64,000 nt of DNA from Sunxiuqinia elliptica (GTDB lineage Bacteria > Bacteroidota > Bacteroidia > Bacteroidales > Prolixibacteraceae): positions 1,096,753 to 1,160,752 of the forward strand of contig NZ_FONW01000001.1 of NCBI RefSeq assembly GCF_900113005.1, read 5' to 3'. Position numbers and translations under genes: made by a program. This document shows, piece by piece, positions 6,370 to 15,160 of the stretch (positions within the stretch are counted from its first letter, which is position 1; the number at the start of each line of letters is the position of its first letter). The notes beneath the pieces were generated by a model. It was not told where the DNA came from and made no database searches. It saw nothing but the letters and a program-made list of their open reading frames with translations.

Positions 6370-9300
6370 ATGAAATTATATTTTGGAGTTAAGAGACTTG
6401 TTTGTCTTGTAGTACTTCTGATAGCGTGCCATGGAGTTATGGCACAGATAAATGTATCGGGAATCGTTGTTTCTGAAGCAGGAGAATCGTTGCCGGGCGT
6501 GAATATTATTGAAGAGGGGACAACAAATGGAGTAATAACCGATTTCGACGGAAAATTTCAACTTGCAGTGAATTCTAAGGATGCTGTACTGCAATTTTCA
6601 TTTATTGGATTTGAGTCATTAGAAGTTCCGGTAAGTGGAAAAACAAAATTTGAAATTGTACTAAAAGAAAATTTGAAAGAGTTGGATGAGGTCGTTGTTA
6701 CTGCTTTAGGAATGAAAAGAGAGAAGAAAACTCTTGGGTATTCCATGCAGGAAGTCAACACCGAAGATTTTAGCGAAGTGAGATCTGAGAATATTGCCAA
6801 TATGTTACAAGGGAAAGTAGCAGGTGTTTATATCTCTCAATCATCAAGTGGTACAGGTGGATCAACACGGGTGGTAATGCGTGGTTTGAATTCATTGAGT
6901 GGAAATAATCAGCCTCTTTGGGTGGTGGATGGAGTCCCTGTTGATAACTCATATACAGGAAGTTTTAATCAATGGGGAGGGTCAGATGTTGCAACAGCTG
7001 CATCCGAAATTAACCCGGATGATATTGAAAGTATTTCGGTATTGAAGGGACCTAACGCTGCGGCACTCTATGGTTCCAGAGCCCAAAATGGTGCTGTTGT
7101 GATTACGACCAAAAAAGCCAAACAGGGTGAAGCTGTTCAGGTTCAATACAACGGAAATTACAATTGGACAAATTTGAATGAAGGATATGATTTTCAATGG
7201 CTGTATGGACAAGGGAATGCCGGAAAGTTTGACCTTAGTTCAAAAGATGGCTGGGGTCCTTTAATGACCGGACAAACGATTGAGAACTGGCGTGATTCTT
7301 TCTACAATCGAGAAGTTGGAGGATATCCAATGATCGCTCAGGATCAGCGGACTAACGATTTCTTTCGTTCAGGAATGAATGCTTCAAACTCTCTTTCTAT
7401 TCAGGGGGGAGGAGAAAATCTGGCCGCTCGTTTTGCGTTTACAGATTCTCAAATCGACGGAGTAACTCCAGATAATAGTATTGATCGGAAATATTTCGAT
7501 CTGAGCACCAATTTTAAGTATGGACGCTTAAAGGTTGAAACAAAGGGAACTTATACCCGCCAGGAAACAAAAAATAGGGTTGCACTAGGTGAATATGGGT
7601 TGATGCAAATGTTTACAAAAATGCCCGCCAACATCCGCCTGGAAGATTTGCAGGATAACATGACTGTGGATGACATTCCGATGAACTGGACAGGGCCTAG
7701 TAATGAGTACTTAAACCCATACAACTTAATTACAAATAAAAAGAGCAGTGTAACAAAGCGAGATCGGATTACAGGTGTTGTTAATGCTGCATTTGAACTT
7801 ACCGATTGGCTGACGATTGCAGGAAAAACGGGAATGGACTATTGGCAAGATCATGGAAGTTATTATGGTTTAAAAAGTGTTTCTGGAACAAACCCTTCTC
7901 GCAGTGTATCGGAAGCTCGACTTAGAGAGGTTAACTCGGATATAATGCTTCGGATCAATAAGAGATTTAGTGATTTCTCATTGAGCTCGAACCTTGGGGG
8001 AGCCATTATGAATAGAAAGTATAACTCGTTGGGAGGTAGTTCTGGAACCTTGGTAATTTACGGATTCAATAACTTGTCAAACGGTTCAAGCCAAACAGCG
8101 ACAGAATATGAAACAGAGAAGGAAATTCAGTCTGTTTTTGGGAATGTCCAATTGGGTTACAAAGACTATTTGTTTTTGGATGTTACAGGAAGAAATGACT
8201 GGTCTTCAACTTTGCCAGCCGACAATCGGTCATATTTTTACCCTTCTGTTAGTTTAAGTGGAATTGTTTCTGAAGTGGTGGAGATGTCAGAAGATATTGA
8301 TTTCTTGAAGCTGAGAGCTTCTTGGGCTCAAGTTGGTAATGATACTGATCCTTATCGTTTATCCCAGGTTTATGGCTTTTCTAAAATTAATGGGAATCTA
8401 ATTTATGCAGCTTTACCTAATACACAGCCTTTCTACAATTTGAAGCCAGAAGAAACGACTTCTTGGGAAGGTGGTTTAGACTTTAGAATGTTTAAAAACC
8501 GGGTTGGACTTGATTTCACCTATTATAATTCGAATACCACCAATCAGATTTTAACCTTGGCTACACCCCAATCAACAGGGTATACCAGCAAGTTTATTAA
8601 TGCTGGTAAAATCTCAAGTAAAGGATTGGAAGTGATGTTAAACTTAGTTCCTGTTCAAACAAAAGACTGGGAATGGGATCTGAATTTGAACTGGGGAACA
8701 AACACGACGGAATGTATTGAACTGAGCGATGATGTGAAAACTCATGTTTTAGGCTCAATGAGAATTGGTCAGGTTGTGGTAAAAGAAGGTGAGAAGTTTG
8801 GTGATATCATGAGTCGTGCTTTCGATCGCGATGCTAATGGAAACATTTTGGTAGATGACAATGGTTTGCCTATTTCAAGCGCTGATTATGTCAAAGTTGG
8901 GAATATGCTCCCGGATTGGACTGGTGCTGTTACATCAAAATTATCATATAAAGATTTAACCTTAAACATTCTGGTTGATATTCGCTCTGGAGGTGATATC
9001 CTTTCAGTAACTGATGCTTTGGCAACCCAAGCAGGAACTTCTGTACGTACCGTTGAGGGACGGGAAAAAATGGTGGTTGATGGAGTTGTTGCTTCAACAG
9101 GACAACCCAATAAGAAAGAAATAACATCTGAAAAATACTGGTCTTATGTTGGTGGACCTTATGGAGTTGGAGAAGCTTATATGTATGATGCAACTTATGC
9201 AAAAGTTCGGGAAGTATCACTTGGCTATAATATCCCTAAGTCAATGTTAACCAAAGTATCTTTCTTGAAAGCGGCAAAAGTTTCGTTGGTTGGTCGTGAT

Positions 9301-9438
9301 CTGTTCTACTTAGTAAGACATACTCCAGGAACCAATCCGGAAGGTGCTTCAAATCAGCAGGACTGGTCTCAGGCGTTTGAATTGAATTCATTACCTTCTT
9401 CTTATAATATTGGATTCAATGTTAACTTAACTTTCTAG
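6370..9438 (+). CDS. SusC/RagA family TonB-linked outer membrane protein
   Basis: A 1022-residue glycan (oligosaccharide) importer barrel. Order: signal peptide (1-25, GVMAQ), carboxypeptidase-D-like beta domain (about 27-105, with SGIVVSEAGESLPGVNI), the SusC signature LDEVVVTALGMKREKKTLGY, plug domain (about 115-250, VMRGLNSL and VLKGPNAAALYGSRAQNG), then the barrel to a C-terminal aromatic strand (NIGFNVNLTF). There is no N-terminal STN domain, so it is not controlled by a FecR/sigma pair; the ROK gene next to it is a likelier regulator. The SusD partner follows after 12 bases. Together they bind and import oligosaccharides; the substrate is not readable from sequence. Confidence 0.92.
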   Translation: MKLYFGVKRLVCLVVLLIACHGVMAQINVSGIVVSEAGESLPGVNIIEEGTTNGVITDFDGKFQLAVNSKDAVLQFSFIGFESLEVPVSGKTKFEIVLKENLKELDEVVVTALGMKREKKTLGYSMQEVNTEDFSEVRSENIANMLQGKVAGVYISQSSSGTGGSTRVVMRGLNSLSGNNQPLWVVDGVPVDNSYTGSFNQWGGSDVATAASEINPDDIESISVLKGPNAAALYGSRAQNGAVVITTKKAKQGEAVQVQYNGNYNWTNLNEGYDFQWLYGQGNAGKFDLSSKDGWGPLMTGQTIENWRDSFYNREVGGYPMIAQDQRTNDFFRSGMNASNSLSIQGGGENLAARFAFTDSQIDGVTPDNSIDRKYFDLSTNFKYGRLKVETKGTYTRQETKNRVALGEYGLMQMFTKMPANIRLEDLQDNMTVDDIPMNWTGPSNEYLNPYNLITNKKSSVTKRDRITGVVNAAFELTDWLTIAGKTGMDYWQDHGSYYGLKSVSGTNPSRSVSEARLREVNSDIMLRINKRFSDFSLSSNLGGAIMNRKYNSLGGSSGTLVIYGFNNLSNGSSQTATEYETEKEIQSVFGNVQLGYKDYLFLDVTGRNDWSSTLPADNRSYFYPSVSLSGIVSEVVEMSEDIDFLKLRASWAQVGNDTDPYRLSQVYGFSKINGNLIYAALPNTQPFYNLKPEETTSWEGGLDFRMFKNRVGLDFTYYNSNTTNQILTLATPQSTGYTSKFINAGKISSKGLEVMLNLVPVQTKDWEWDLNLNWGTNTTECIELSDDVKTHVLGSMRIGQVVVKEGEKFGDIMSRAFDRDANGNILVDDNGLPISSADYVKVGNMLPDWTGAVTSKLSYKDLTLNILVDIRSGGDILSVTDALATQAGTSVRTVEGREKMVVDGVVASTGQPNKKEITSEKYWSYVGGPYGVGEAYMYDATYAKVREVSLGYNIPKSMLTKVSFLKAAKVSLVGRDLFYLVRHTPGTNPEGASNQQDWSQAFELNSLPSSYNIGFNVNLTF

Positions 9439-9450
9439 AAAATTTGTGAT

Positions 9451-11046
9451 ATGAAAAAGATATTTAGCTTTTTGATAGCAGTGTTATGCAGCTTTATTGT
9501 GTTGGTTAGTTGTACCGATGATTTTGATGAAATGAATACGAACCCCAATGCTGCAACTGAAATTGATCCGAGTTTGTTGTTTCCGAAATTGACACGTGAA
9601 GCCATTAATGGAGGTTGGGGAAACTATCAGATGGGGGAGAATTTGCATGCCAATTTATACTCGCAATGGATTAGTAATACCGCAACATATTTTTCTTCCG
9701 ACCGGTATGAATACAACAATGCCTGGGTAACGAGTGCCTACTGGACTCCTTACTATACCTATGTTCTAAAAGATCTTTTAGATATTAAACGGATGGCAGG
9801 AGAAGCTCCGAAGTACGAAGAGATGTATCATATTGCACGTATTATGGCCGCAATTGGAACGGCAAGAACCACTGACTTATTTGGGGATATTCCATACAGT
9901 GAAGCTAGCCGTGGAACAGAAAAGCCGGTTTATGATGCTCAGAAAGATATTTATTACGATATTTTAAAAGAGCTACGCGAAGCTACTGACGCTCTATCTG
10001 CAGGATTCACAGTTGATCAGGTGAAGTACGGAAATCAAGATATCATGTATGGAGGAGATGTTGACCAATGGATCAAACTAGGGAATTCTCTTCGCTTGCG
10101 TTATTCTCTTCGCTTGGCATTCATTGATGAAGAGAAAGCTCAGACTGAAGGCGAAGCCGCTTTAGCAACAGGGAAGTTGATGGAGTCAGTGGCGGATAAT
10201 GCTGCCATTGCCACAAGCGTTGATGACAATACAGGAATTGGACATCCTCTCTACACCCTATGTTATTGGAATGAGTTTCGGATGAGTTCAACCTTGGAAA
10301 CTGTTTATAAAGAGTTGAGTAGCGTCTATGATCCACGGATGGAATGCTATTGGGGAGTGACTCAAAGTACTCATGACACGGAAACTCCTGAATTTAAAGG
10401 TTTGCGTAATGGTTTACCAAGCGATCAGTTAGCATTGGAAGGAAACAAAGCTGTTGAAAACTCTAACATTTGGGGACTTCTTTGGGCTCCGGAATGGAAC
10501 TCAGGAACAGCGACTCCACAAGGATTTAAAGCATTCCCTTTTTATACCATGTGTTATTCTGAGGTTTGTTTACTAAAGGCAGAGGCTGCAATTAGAGGAT
10601 GGAGCAATGCCGGAAACGCTAAATCCAATTATGAGGACGGTATTAGAGCTTCTTTTGCTGAAGCTCGGAATGGTGTTAGCTCGTCTTTGTATAATACGGA
10701 CAATGATGAAGGTTATATTGATGGCGGTTCTGTTGCTTGGCAGGAAGAGGCTGGTTTTGAAGGGAAATTGGAGAAAATCATGACACAGAAATGGCTTGCT
10801 CTATTCCCAAATGGAAACGAAGCATGGGCTGAGTTTCGAAGAACTGGATATCCTGTCTTAACTCCAATTGCCCAGAGTGATGATCCGAAAATTAACTCAA
10901 ATAATGGCGAGTTTATAAAGAAACTTCGCTATGTAAATAAAGAAAAGGAAGAGAATGCAGAGAATGCAACATCCGGAACATTAAACAATGGTCAGGGTGA
11001 CGGTTCGAACGTTCGAGTATGGTGGGATACAGGTAGATATAAATAG
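9451..11046 (+). CDS. SusD/RagB family nutrient-binding outer membrane lipoprotein
   Basis: A 531-residue surface lipoprotein. Lipobox Cys21 (LVSC) is followed by TDDFDEMNTNPNA, an acidic surface-export-like stretch and the typical 'N.NP' start of the SusD-like group that pairs with short SusC proteins. The body is alpha-helical with TPR-like segments (for example YHIARIMAAIGTARTTDLFG and EVCLLKAEAAIRGW), and the C-terminal part has the family block KWLALFPNGNEAWAEFRRTG. It follows susC after 12 bases, and a terminator-like hairpin follows at 11062. The protein caps the SusC barrel and binds glycan at the cell surface. Confidence 0.92.
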   Translation: MKKIFSFLIAVLCSFIVLVSCTDDFDEMNTNPNAATEIDPSLLFPKLTREAINGGWGNYQMGENLHANLYSQWISNTATYFSSDRYEYNNAWVTSAYWTPYYTYVLKDLLDIKRMAGEAPKYEEMYHIARIMAAIGTARTTDLFGDIPYSEASRGTEKPVYDAQKDIYYDILKELREATDALSAGFTVDQVKYGNQDIMYGGDVDQWIKLGNSLRLRYSLRLAFIDEEKAQTEGEAALATGKLMESVADNAAIATSVDDNTGIGHPLYTLCYWNEFRMSSTLETVYKELSSVYDPRMECYWGVTQSTHDTETPEFKGLRNGLPSDQLALEGNKAVENSNIWGLLWAPEWNSGTATPQGFKAFPFYTMCYSEVCLLKAEAAIRGWSNAGNAKSNYEDGIRASFAEARNGVSSSLYNTDNDEGYIDGGSVAWQEEAGFEGKLEKIMTQKWLALFPNGNEAWAEFRRTGYPVLTPIAQSDDPKINSNNGEFIKKLRYVNKEKEENAENATSGTLNNGQGDGSNVRVWWDTGRYK

Positions 11047-11061
11047 TTTTACTTTTTGATG

Positions 11062-11083
11062 AGGGGGGATTTTACTCCCCCTT
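11062..11083 (+). terminator. Terminator-like hairpin after susD
   Basis: AGGGGGGA (11062-11069) pairs with TCCCCCTT (11076-11083), eight pairs with one G-U, around a six-base loop. Only a weak T-run (AATCTTT) follows, so read-through into the GH16 gene is possible. Confidence 0.6.
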
Positions 11084-11116
11084 AATCTTTATGCACCGAT
11101 GAGTGTGGCAATAATT

Positions 11117-11124
11117 TAAGTTTG
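11117..11124 (+). promoter_or_regulatory. Putative -7 box before the GH16 gene
   Basis: TAAGTTTG is an exact TAnnTTTG match, 85 bases before the GH16 start. No clear -33 element is seen. It would allow separate transcription of the enzyme genes after the susD hairpin. Confidence 0.35.
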
Positions 11125-11209
11125 TTGTGAACGTAAGCAATAACGAAAATTAGCGTCACTTTTTCTCGGTGTTAACATACAATCATATTCAAGGTTAAAA
11201 TAGATTAAA

Positions 11210-12016
11210 ATGAAAAATAAATGGGCTTTATTAATATTCGTAATTGCGATTTCATTGTCTTGTCAAACAAACAATAATCAAAATAATAAAGATGAGGCAC
11301 CGACTAATACCGCAATTTCTCAGGAGATCTTCGATCCGCTAAAAGAAGGCTATAAACTATACTGGGAGGATCAATTTCAAGGAACTGAACTGGATACGAC
11401 CAAATGGAAAGTAAGAGGTACCGGACCCCGGCGCATTGGTTACAATGATCCGTCAATGGTTAAGGTAGAGGATGGCAATTTGCATTTAATGTATGATATC
11501 AAGCGAGATAGCATCATGGGAAGTGCCGTGGGGACTTATGAGACATTTAACACTACTTATGGTTATTTCGAATGTAAAGCTAAACTCCAAAAAGGGATTG
11601 GCCCATGGGCTGCTTTTTGGATGCAATCTCCGTTGATCTCTGATGGCGAGGATCCAGCAAAGTACGGTTCAGAGATCGATATCTTTGAATATTTTAAAGG
11701 AGCAGGAAAAGATCATATGACTCACTGTGTGCACTGGGCGTACGGACCTAATCAGAAATCTTGTGGTCAACTTAATAGCGACTTGGAAGGATTATCGGAA
11801 GGGTTTCATACGTTTGCATTGGAGTGGACTCCAGAGAAATATGCTTTTTATATTGATGGGTTGAAGTTTCATGAGATTTCAGTTGGCTTATCCCATATCG
11901 ATCAATACATGATTCTAAGTATGGAGATCCCTGCAACACTGGAGGGAATTAAAAATGCTTGTGCTCCAGATACATTCATGGTTGATTATGTGAAAGTATA
12001 CAAGAAAGAGAAATAA
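11210..12016 (+). CDS. GH16 family glycoside hydrolase lipoprotein
   Basis: A 268-residue lipoprotein (lipobox ISLSC, Cys18) followed by an Asn-rich linker and a complete GH16 jelly-roll. The catalytic motif is GSEIDIFEYF: nucleophile Glu155, Asp157, acid/base Glu160. The spacing is ExDxxE, the beta-bulge form found in laminarinases, agarases and carrageenases rather than lichenases. Other family blocks are YGYFECKAKL, GPWAAFWMQ, HTFALEWTPEKYAFYIDG and the C-terminal VDYVKVYKK. It therefore cleaves beta-1,3 or beta-1,4 linked glucans or galactans; the exact substrate cannot be read. It lies between SusD and the catabolic operon and is probably displayed at the surface or held in the periplasm. 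Confidence 0.88.
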   Translation: MKNKWALLIFVIAISLSCQTNNNQNNKDEAPTNTAISQEIFDPLKEGYKLYWEDQFQGTELDTTKWKVRGTGPRRIGYNDPSMVKVEDGNLHLMYDIKRDSIMGSAVGTYETFNTTYGYFECKAKLQKGIGPWAAFWMQSPLISDGEDPAKYGSEIDIFEYFKGAGKDHMTHCVHWAYGPNQKSCGQLNSDLEGLSEGFHTFALEWTPEKYAFYIDGLKFHEISVGLSHIDQYMILSMEIPATLEGIKNACAPDTFMVDYVKVYKKEK

Positions 12017-12317
12017 GGCACGTGTTTGTGAGATATTGAGAAAAAGATATAGGGCTGTTCCCAAAATAGAGGATGAAAAGTGTCAGTTTGTATCAGGTTA
12101 TTGTTGATTTACTTTTTGGGAGAGCTCTATATTTTAAAAGGACTGTTGAAAATACTTCATTATGTTTTCTATAATCCAGGATTAATGCAATGCACAAGCT
12201 GTAAATAAAAAAGAACGATCAATGGGAATATGTCAAGCAAGGAATTGATGAGGCGATTTCGGAATAAAATAAGTGACTAAGAGATAACAACCTTTTAATT
12301 TTTTGAAACCTTTAAAG
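12017..12317 (+). other. Intergenic stretch with a long hairpin and a possible coding remnant
   Basis: No complete gene is seen. At 12051-12066 AGGGCT..TTCCCAAAA pairs with TTTTGGGAgAGCTCT at 12114-12128, about 15 pairs with one bulge, enclosing some 47 bases; this could end the GH16 transcript. At 12214-12267 one frame reads NDQWEYVKQGIDEAISE and then stops, preceded by a stop nine bases or so earlier. This reads like the tail of a cytoplasmic enzyme and could be a gene remnant, but it is too short to prove. Confidence 0.35.
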
Positions 12318-13676
12318 ATGAGAAACTCAATTGTTTATTTACTGTTTTGTGTGGTAGCGGTATTTTCGGCCTGTAGTCCGAAAGCGGAGATAAAAAAGGC
12401 TAAAGTGGACAAGCCGGCTTTGTTGTGGTTTGATGCAGAAGCAAACTTTGAACGTTTTAGCGATCCTGACTCCATTGATTTTTACCTGGAGAAAATCAAG
12501 AATATTGGCTTTACGGATGCTGTTGTTGATATTCGCCCGATTACCGGCGAAGTACTATACAAAAGTAAGTATGCTCCACAGATGAAAGAATGGGCTGGTT
12601 TCGAGCGTCCTGACTTTGACTACCTAGGTCACTTTATTAGCAAAGCGCATGAGCTGGGAATACGTGTGCATGCTTCGATGAACACATTTGTTGGTGGACA
12701 CAATTATTTTGACCGTGGGCAAACTTACACCACAAACCCAGAGTGGGCGACTATGGTGTATACACCCGACCAAGGAATTGTGTCGATCATGACTCAAAAG
12801 AAAAAATACTCAGCGATGATCAATCCGATTAATCCTGATTTCCAGGAACACATGCTGAACGTATTAAAAGAAGTAACAGCTAACTATCCGGACTTGGACG
12901 GTATTATTTTGGATCGTGTTCGTTACGATGGCATCATGGCTGACTTTTCTGATTTTTCAAAGAAAAAATTTGAAGAATACCTGGGCGAAGAAATTAAAAA
13001 TTTCCCAACAGATATTTACGAATGGAAAACCAATGCGGACGGTAAGAGCGACTACGTTCGTGGAAAATACTTCAAAAAGTGGATTGAGTGGCGTACCCGC
13101 AATATTCACGATTTTATGGCTTTAGCTGGCAAAACAGTGAAGGCTGTTAATCCAAACATTTCGTTTGGGACTTACACTGGGGCTTGGTACCCTTCTTATT
13201 ACGAAGTCGGTGTAAACTGGGCCAGCGATCAGTACGATCCTTCGCAAGAGTTTAACTGGGCAACTCCAGAGTATAAGAACTTTGGTTATGCCGAAGAGCT
13301 TGATCTGTTTACTGTTGGAAACTACTATACCAATGTTACCATGGATGAATACCTGAAGAACAACAACTTGGTGAGAAATGAAACAGATAGTAAAGCAACC
13401 CGCAGTACGTGGTATTGTGTTGAAGGATCTTGCGATAAGATTCGCGGCATTATGAATGGTCTGCCTTTCTATGGTGGTATTCTGGTTGATCAGTTTTACG
13501 ATAACCGTCCTCAGCTGTCTCGTTCTATTGCCATGAACTTTCAGGCATCGGATGGTTTGATGATGTTCGACATCGTTCACATTATCGAGAAAAACATGTG
13601 GAAAGAGGTTGAAGATGGCTTTGAAATGGCTGCTGATCCAGATTATTTCAAGCGCGAACCAATATTAAATAACTAA
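12318..13676 (+). CDS. Family 10-like glycosyl hydrolase lipoprotein (GHL10/DUF187 type)
   Basis: A 452-residue lipoprotein. The start is the ATG at 12318 (MRNSIVYLL); an earlier in-frame TTG at 12303 is less likely because the signal peptide begins at this Met. Lipobox Cys19 (VFSAC). The mature part is a TIM barrel of the GHL10 family: LLWFDAEANFERF at the first strand, GFTDAVVDIRPITGEVLY, HELGIRVHASMNTF, then the family signature strand DGIILDRVRYDG, and a late NPNISFGTYTGAWYP. Members include peptidoglycan-related and polysaccharide-related hydrolases, and most are uncharacterised. It begins a tight co-directional run with the phosphoesterase (29-base gap) and the transport genes, so a catabolic role on the locus glycan is inferred. 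Confidence 0.8.
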   Translation: MRNSIVYLLFCVVAVFSACSPKAEIKKAKVDKPALLWFDAEANFERFSDPDSIDFYLEKIKNIGFTDAVVDIRPITGEVLYKSKYAPQMKEWAGFERPDFDYLGHFISKAHELGIRVHASMNTFVGGHNYFDRGQTYTTNPEWATMVYTPDQGIVSIMTQKKKYSAMINPINPDFQEHMLNVLKEVTANYPDLDGIILDRVRYDGIMADFSDFSKKKFEEYLGEEIKNFPTDIYEWKTNADGKSDYVRGKYFKKWIEWRTRNIHDFMALAGKTVKAVNPNISFGTYTGAWYPSYYEVGVNWASDQYDPSQEFNWATPEYKNFGYAEELDLFTVGNYYTNVTMDEYLKNNNLVRNETDSKATRSTWYCVEGSCDKIRGIMNGLPFYGGILVDQFYDNRPQLSRSIAMNFQASDGLMMFDIVHIIEKNMWKEVEDGFEMAADPDYFKREPILNN

Positions 13677-13705
13677 TACACATAACGAAAATCAATAGCT
13701 CAATC

Positions 13706-15151
13706 ATGATACGAAAGCTTGGTCTAATTCTTATTCTGCTGGCTTGGGGATGGTCTGTTCCACATAGCAGTGTGGCTCAAAAGCAGGACATTTACAAGGG
13801 GAAAGTTTCTTGTGAAGGCAAGGGGATTGAGGGAGTCGCAGTTACGGATGGTTTTTCAGTTGTAACAACGGGTAAAAACGGGAAGTACAAATTACCAGCA
13901 AATCCAGAGGCGAGCATGGTGTACATTTCGTCTCCGGCAGGTTACACGGTTCCGGTGAATCGTTCTGCGCCTCAGTTTTTTCAGCCAGTTTCTTTTGGCG
14001 ACAAGATGAAAGCTATTGATTTTCAGTTACAAAAAGAGAATGTCGATGACAGTCATCATGGCTTTGTTGTTTGGGCTGATCCACAAGTTAAAAAGCCGGA
14101 AGAGGCTTTGATGGCGCGGGAAGTAGCATCCGATTTACAAGACTTGCTGAAAGGTTATGGAACACGTCCTTTTCATGGAATAGGATGTGGTGATATTGTC
14201 GGCGATAACCCGGTACTTTATGATTCGATCAAGAGTTTGCTGACTCCGGTGGGTATCCCTTTTTATCAATCATTGGGAAACCACGATATGCATTACACCG
14301 ATCGCTCTAACAAAGGAGCCGAAAAAGTTTTTGAAGAAAACTTTGGCCCAGCTTATTACTCATTCAATAAAGGAGAGATTCATTATGTGGTTTTGAACAA
14401 TGTTTTTTACCTCGGACGCGACTATTTCTATATTGGCTACCTCACGGAGGAGCAATTGAGCTGGCTGGAGCAGGACTTGGCAATTGTTGAAGAAGGAAAA
14501 ACAGTTGTGGTTGCTTTGCATATTCCAACAGCGCTGAATGAGCAGGATGTGAAGCAGTTTTCTTATTCAACTATATCCCAATCTGTTGTTAATAAGAGGA
14601 CTTTGTACAAAATTCTTAAGCCCTACCAGGCTCATATTATTTCAGGTCACCTCCATCAAAATGGAAATTTGGAACTAGCTCCGAACTTGTTCGAACACAA
14701 TGTGTCGTCAGTCTGTGGTGCGTGGTGGCAGGGTGATTATGCTGAAGATGGAACACCCAAAGGTTATGCTGTTTTTGAGGCCGATGGATCGAAACTAAGC
14801 TGGTACTATAAAAGTGCCGGAAAAGGGGAAGACTATCAGTTCCGGGCATATCCCGTAGGCGATAATCCTGAACAACCCGAGTTTTTTACGGTGAACGTGT
14901 GGAATTGGGATCCAGCATGGAAAGTGTTTTGGTATGAGAATGGGACGAAGATGGGTGAAATGGAGGCTTATTCAGGTACCGATCCCGAAACAGCAAAGGC
15001 TTACGCCGATAAAGAAAAACTGGATTATAAATGGGTTAGTGCTCGTAAAAATAATCACATGTTTCGTGCAAAATCAAAGTCCAATACGGCATCGATTGTA
15101 ATTGAAGTGATTGACCGTTTTGGGAAATCCTATAAAACAAAATTGAACTAA
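13706..15151 (+). CDS. Secreted calcineurin-like phosphoesterase with N- and C-terminal beta domains
   Basis: A 481-residue exported protein (signal peptide ending SVAQ, about residue 24). Three parts: an N-terminal carboxypeptidase-like beta domain (about 25-110), a metallophosphatase core (about 115-330), and a C-terminal beta domain (about 340-480), the arrangement of the Bacteroidota MetallophosN/Metallophos/MetallophosC proteins. Metal-binding motifs: VVWADPQV (DxQ where most have DxH), GDIVGDN, GNHDMHY, VALHIP and SGHLHQNG. The exported phosphate-ester substrate is unknown; it might act on a phosphorylated glycan. It is 29 bases after GHL10 and 9 before the DUF5009 gene. Confidence 0.85.
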   Translation: MIRKLGLILILLAWGWSVPHSSVAQKQDIYKGKVSCEGKGIEGVAVTDGFSVVTTGKNGKYKLPANPEASMVYISSPAGYTVPVNRSAPQFFQPVSFGDKMKAIDFQLQKENVDDSHHGFVVWADPQVKKPEEALMAREVASDLQDLLKGYGTRPFHGIGCGDIVGDNPVLYDSIKSLLTPVGIPFYQSLGNHDMHYTDRSNKGAEKVFEENFGPAYYSFNKGEIHYVVLNNVFYLGRDYFYIGYLTEEQLSWLEQDLAIVEEGKTVVVALHIPTALNEQDVKQFSYSTISQSVVNKRTLYKILKPYQAHIISGHLHQNGNLELAPNLFEHNVSSVCGAWWQGDYAEDGTPKGYAVFEADGSKLSWYYKSAGKGEDYQFRAYPVGDNPEQPEFFTVNVWNWDPAWKVFWYENGTKMGEMEAYSGTDPETAKAYADKEKLDYKWVSARKNNHMFRAKSKSNTASIVIEVIDRFGKSYKTKLN

Positions 15152-15160
15152 GCACCCCGA

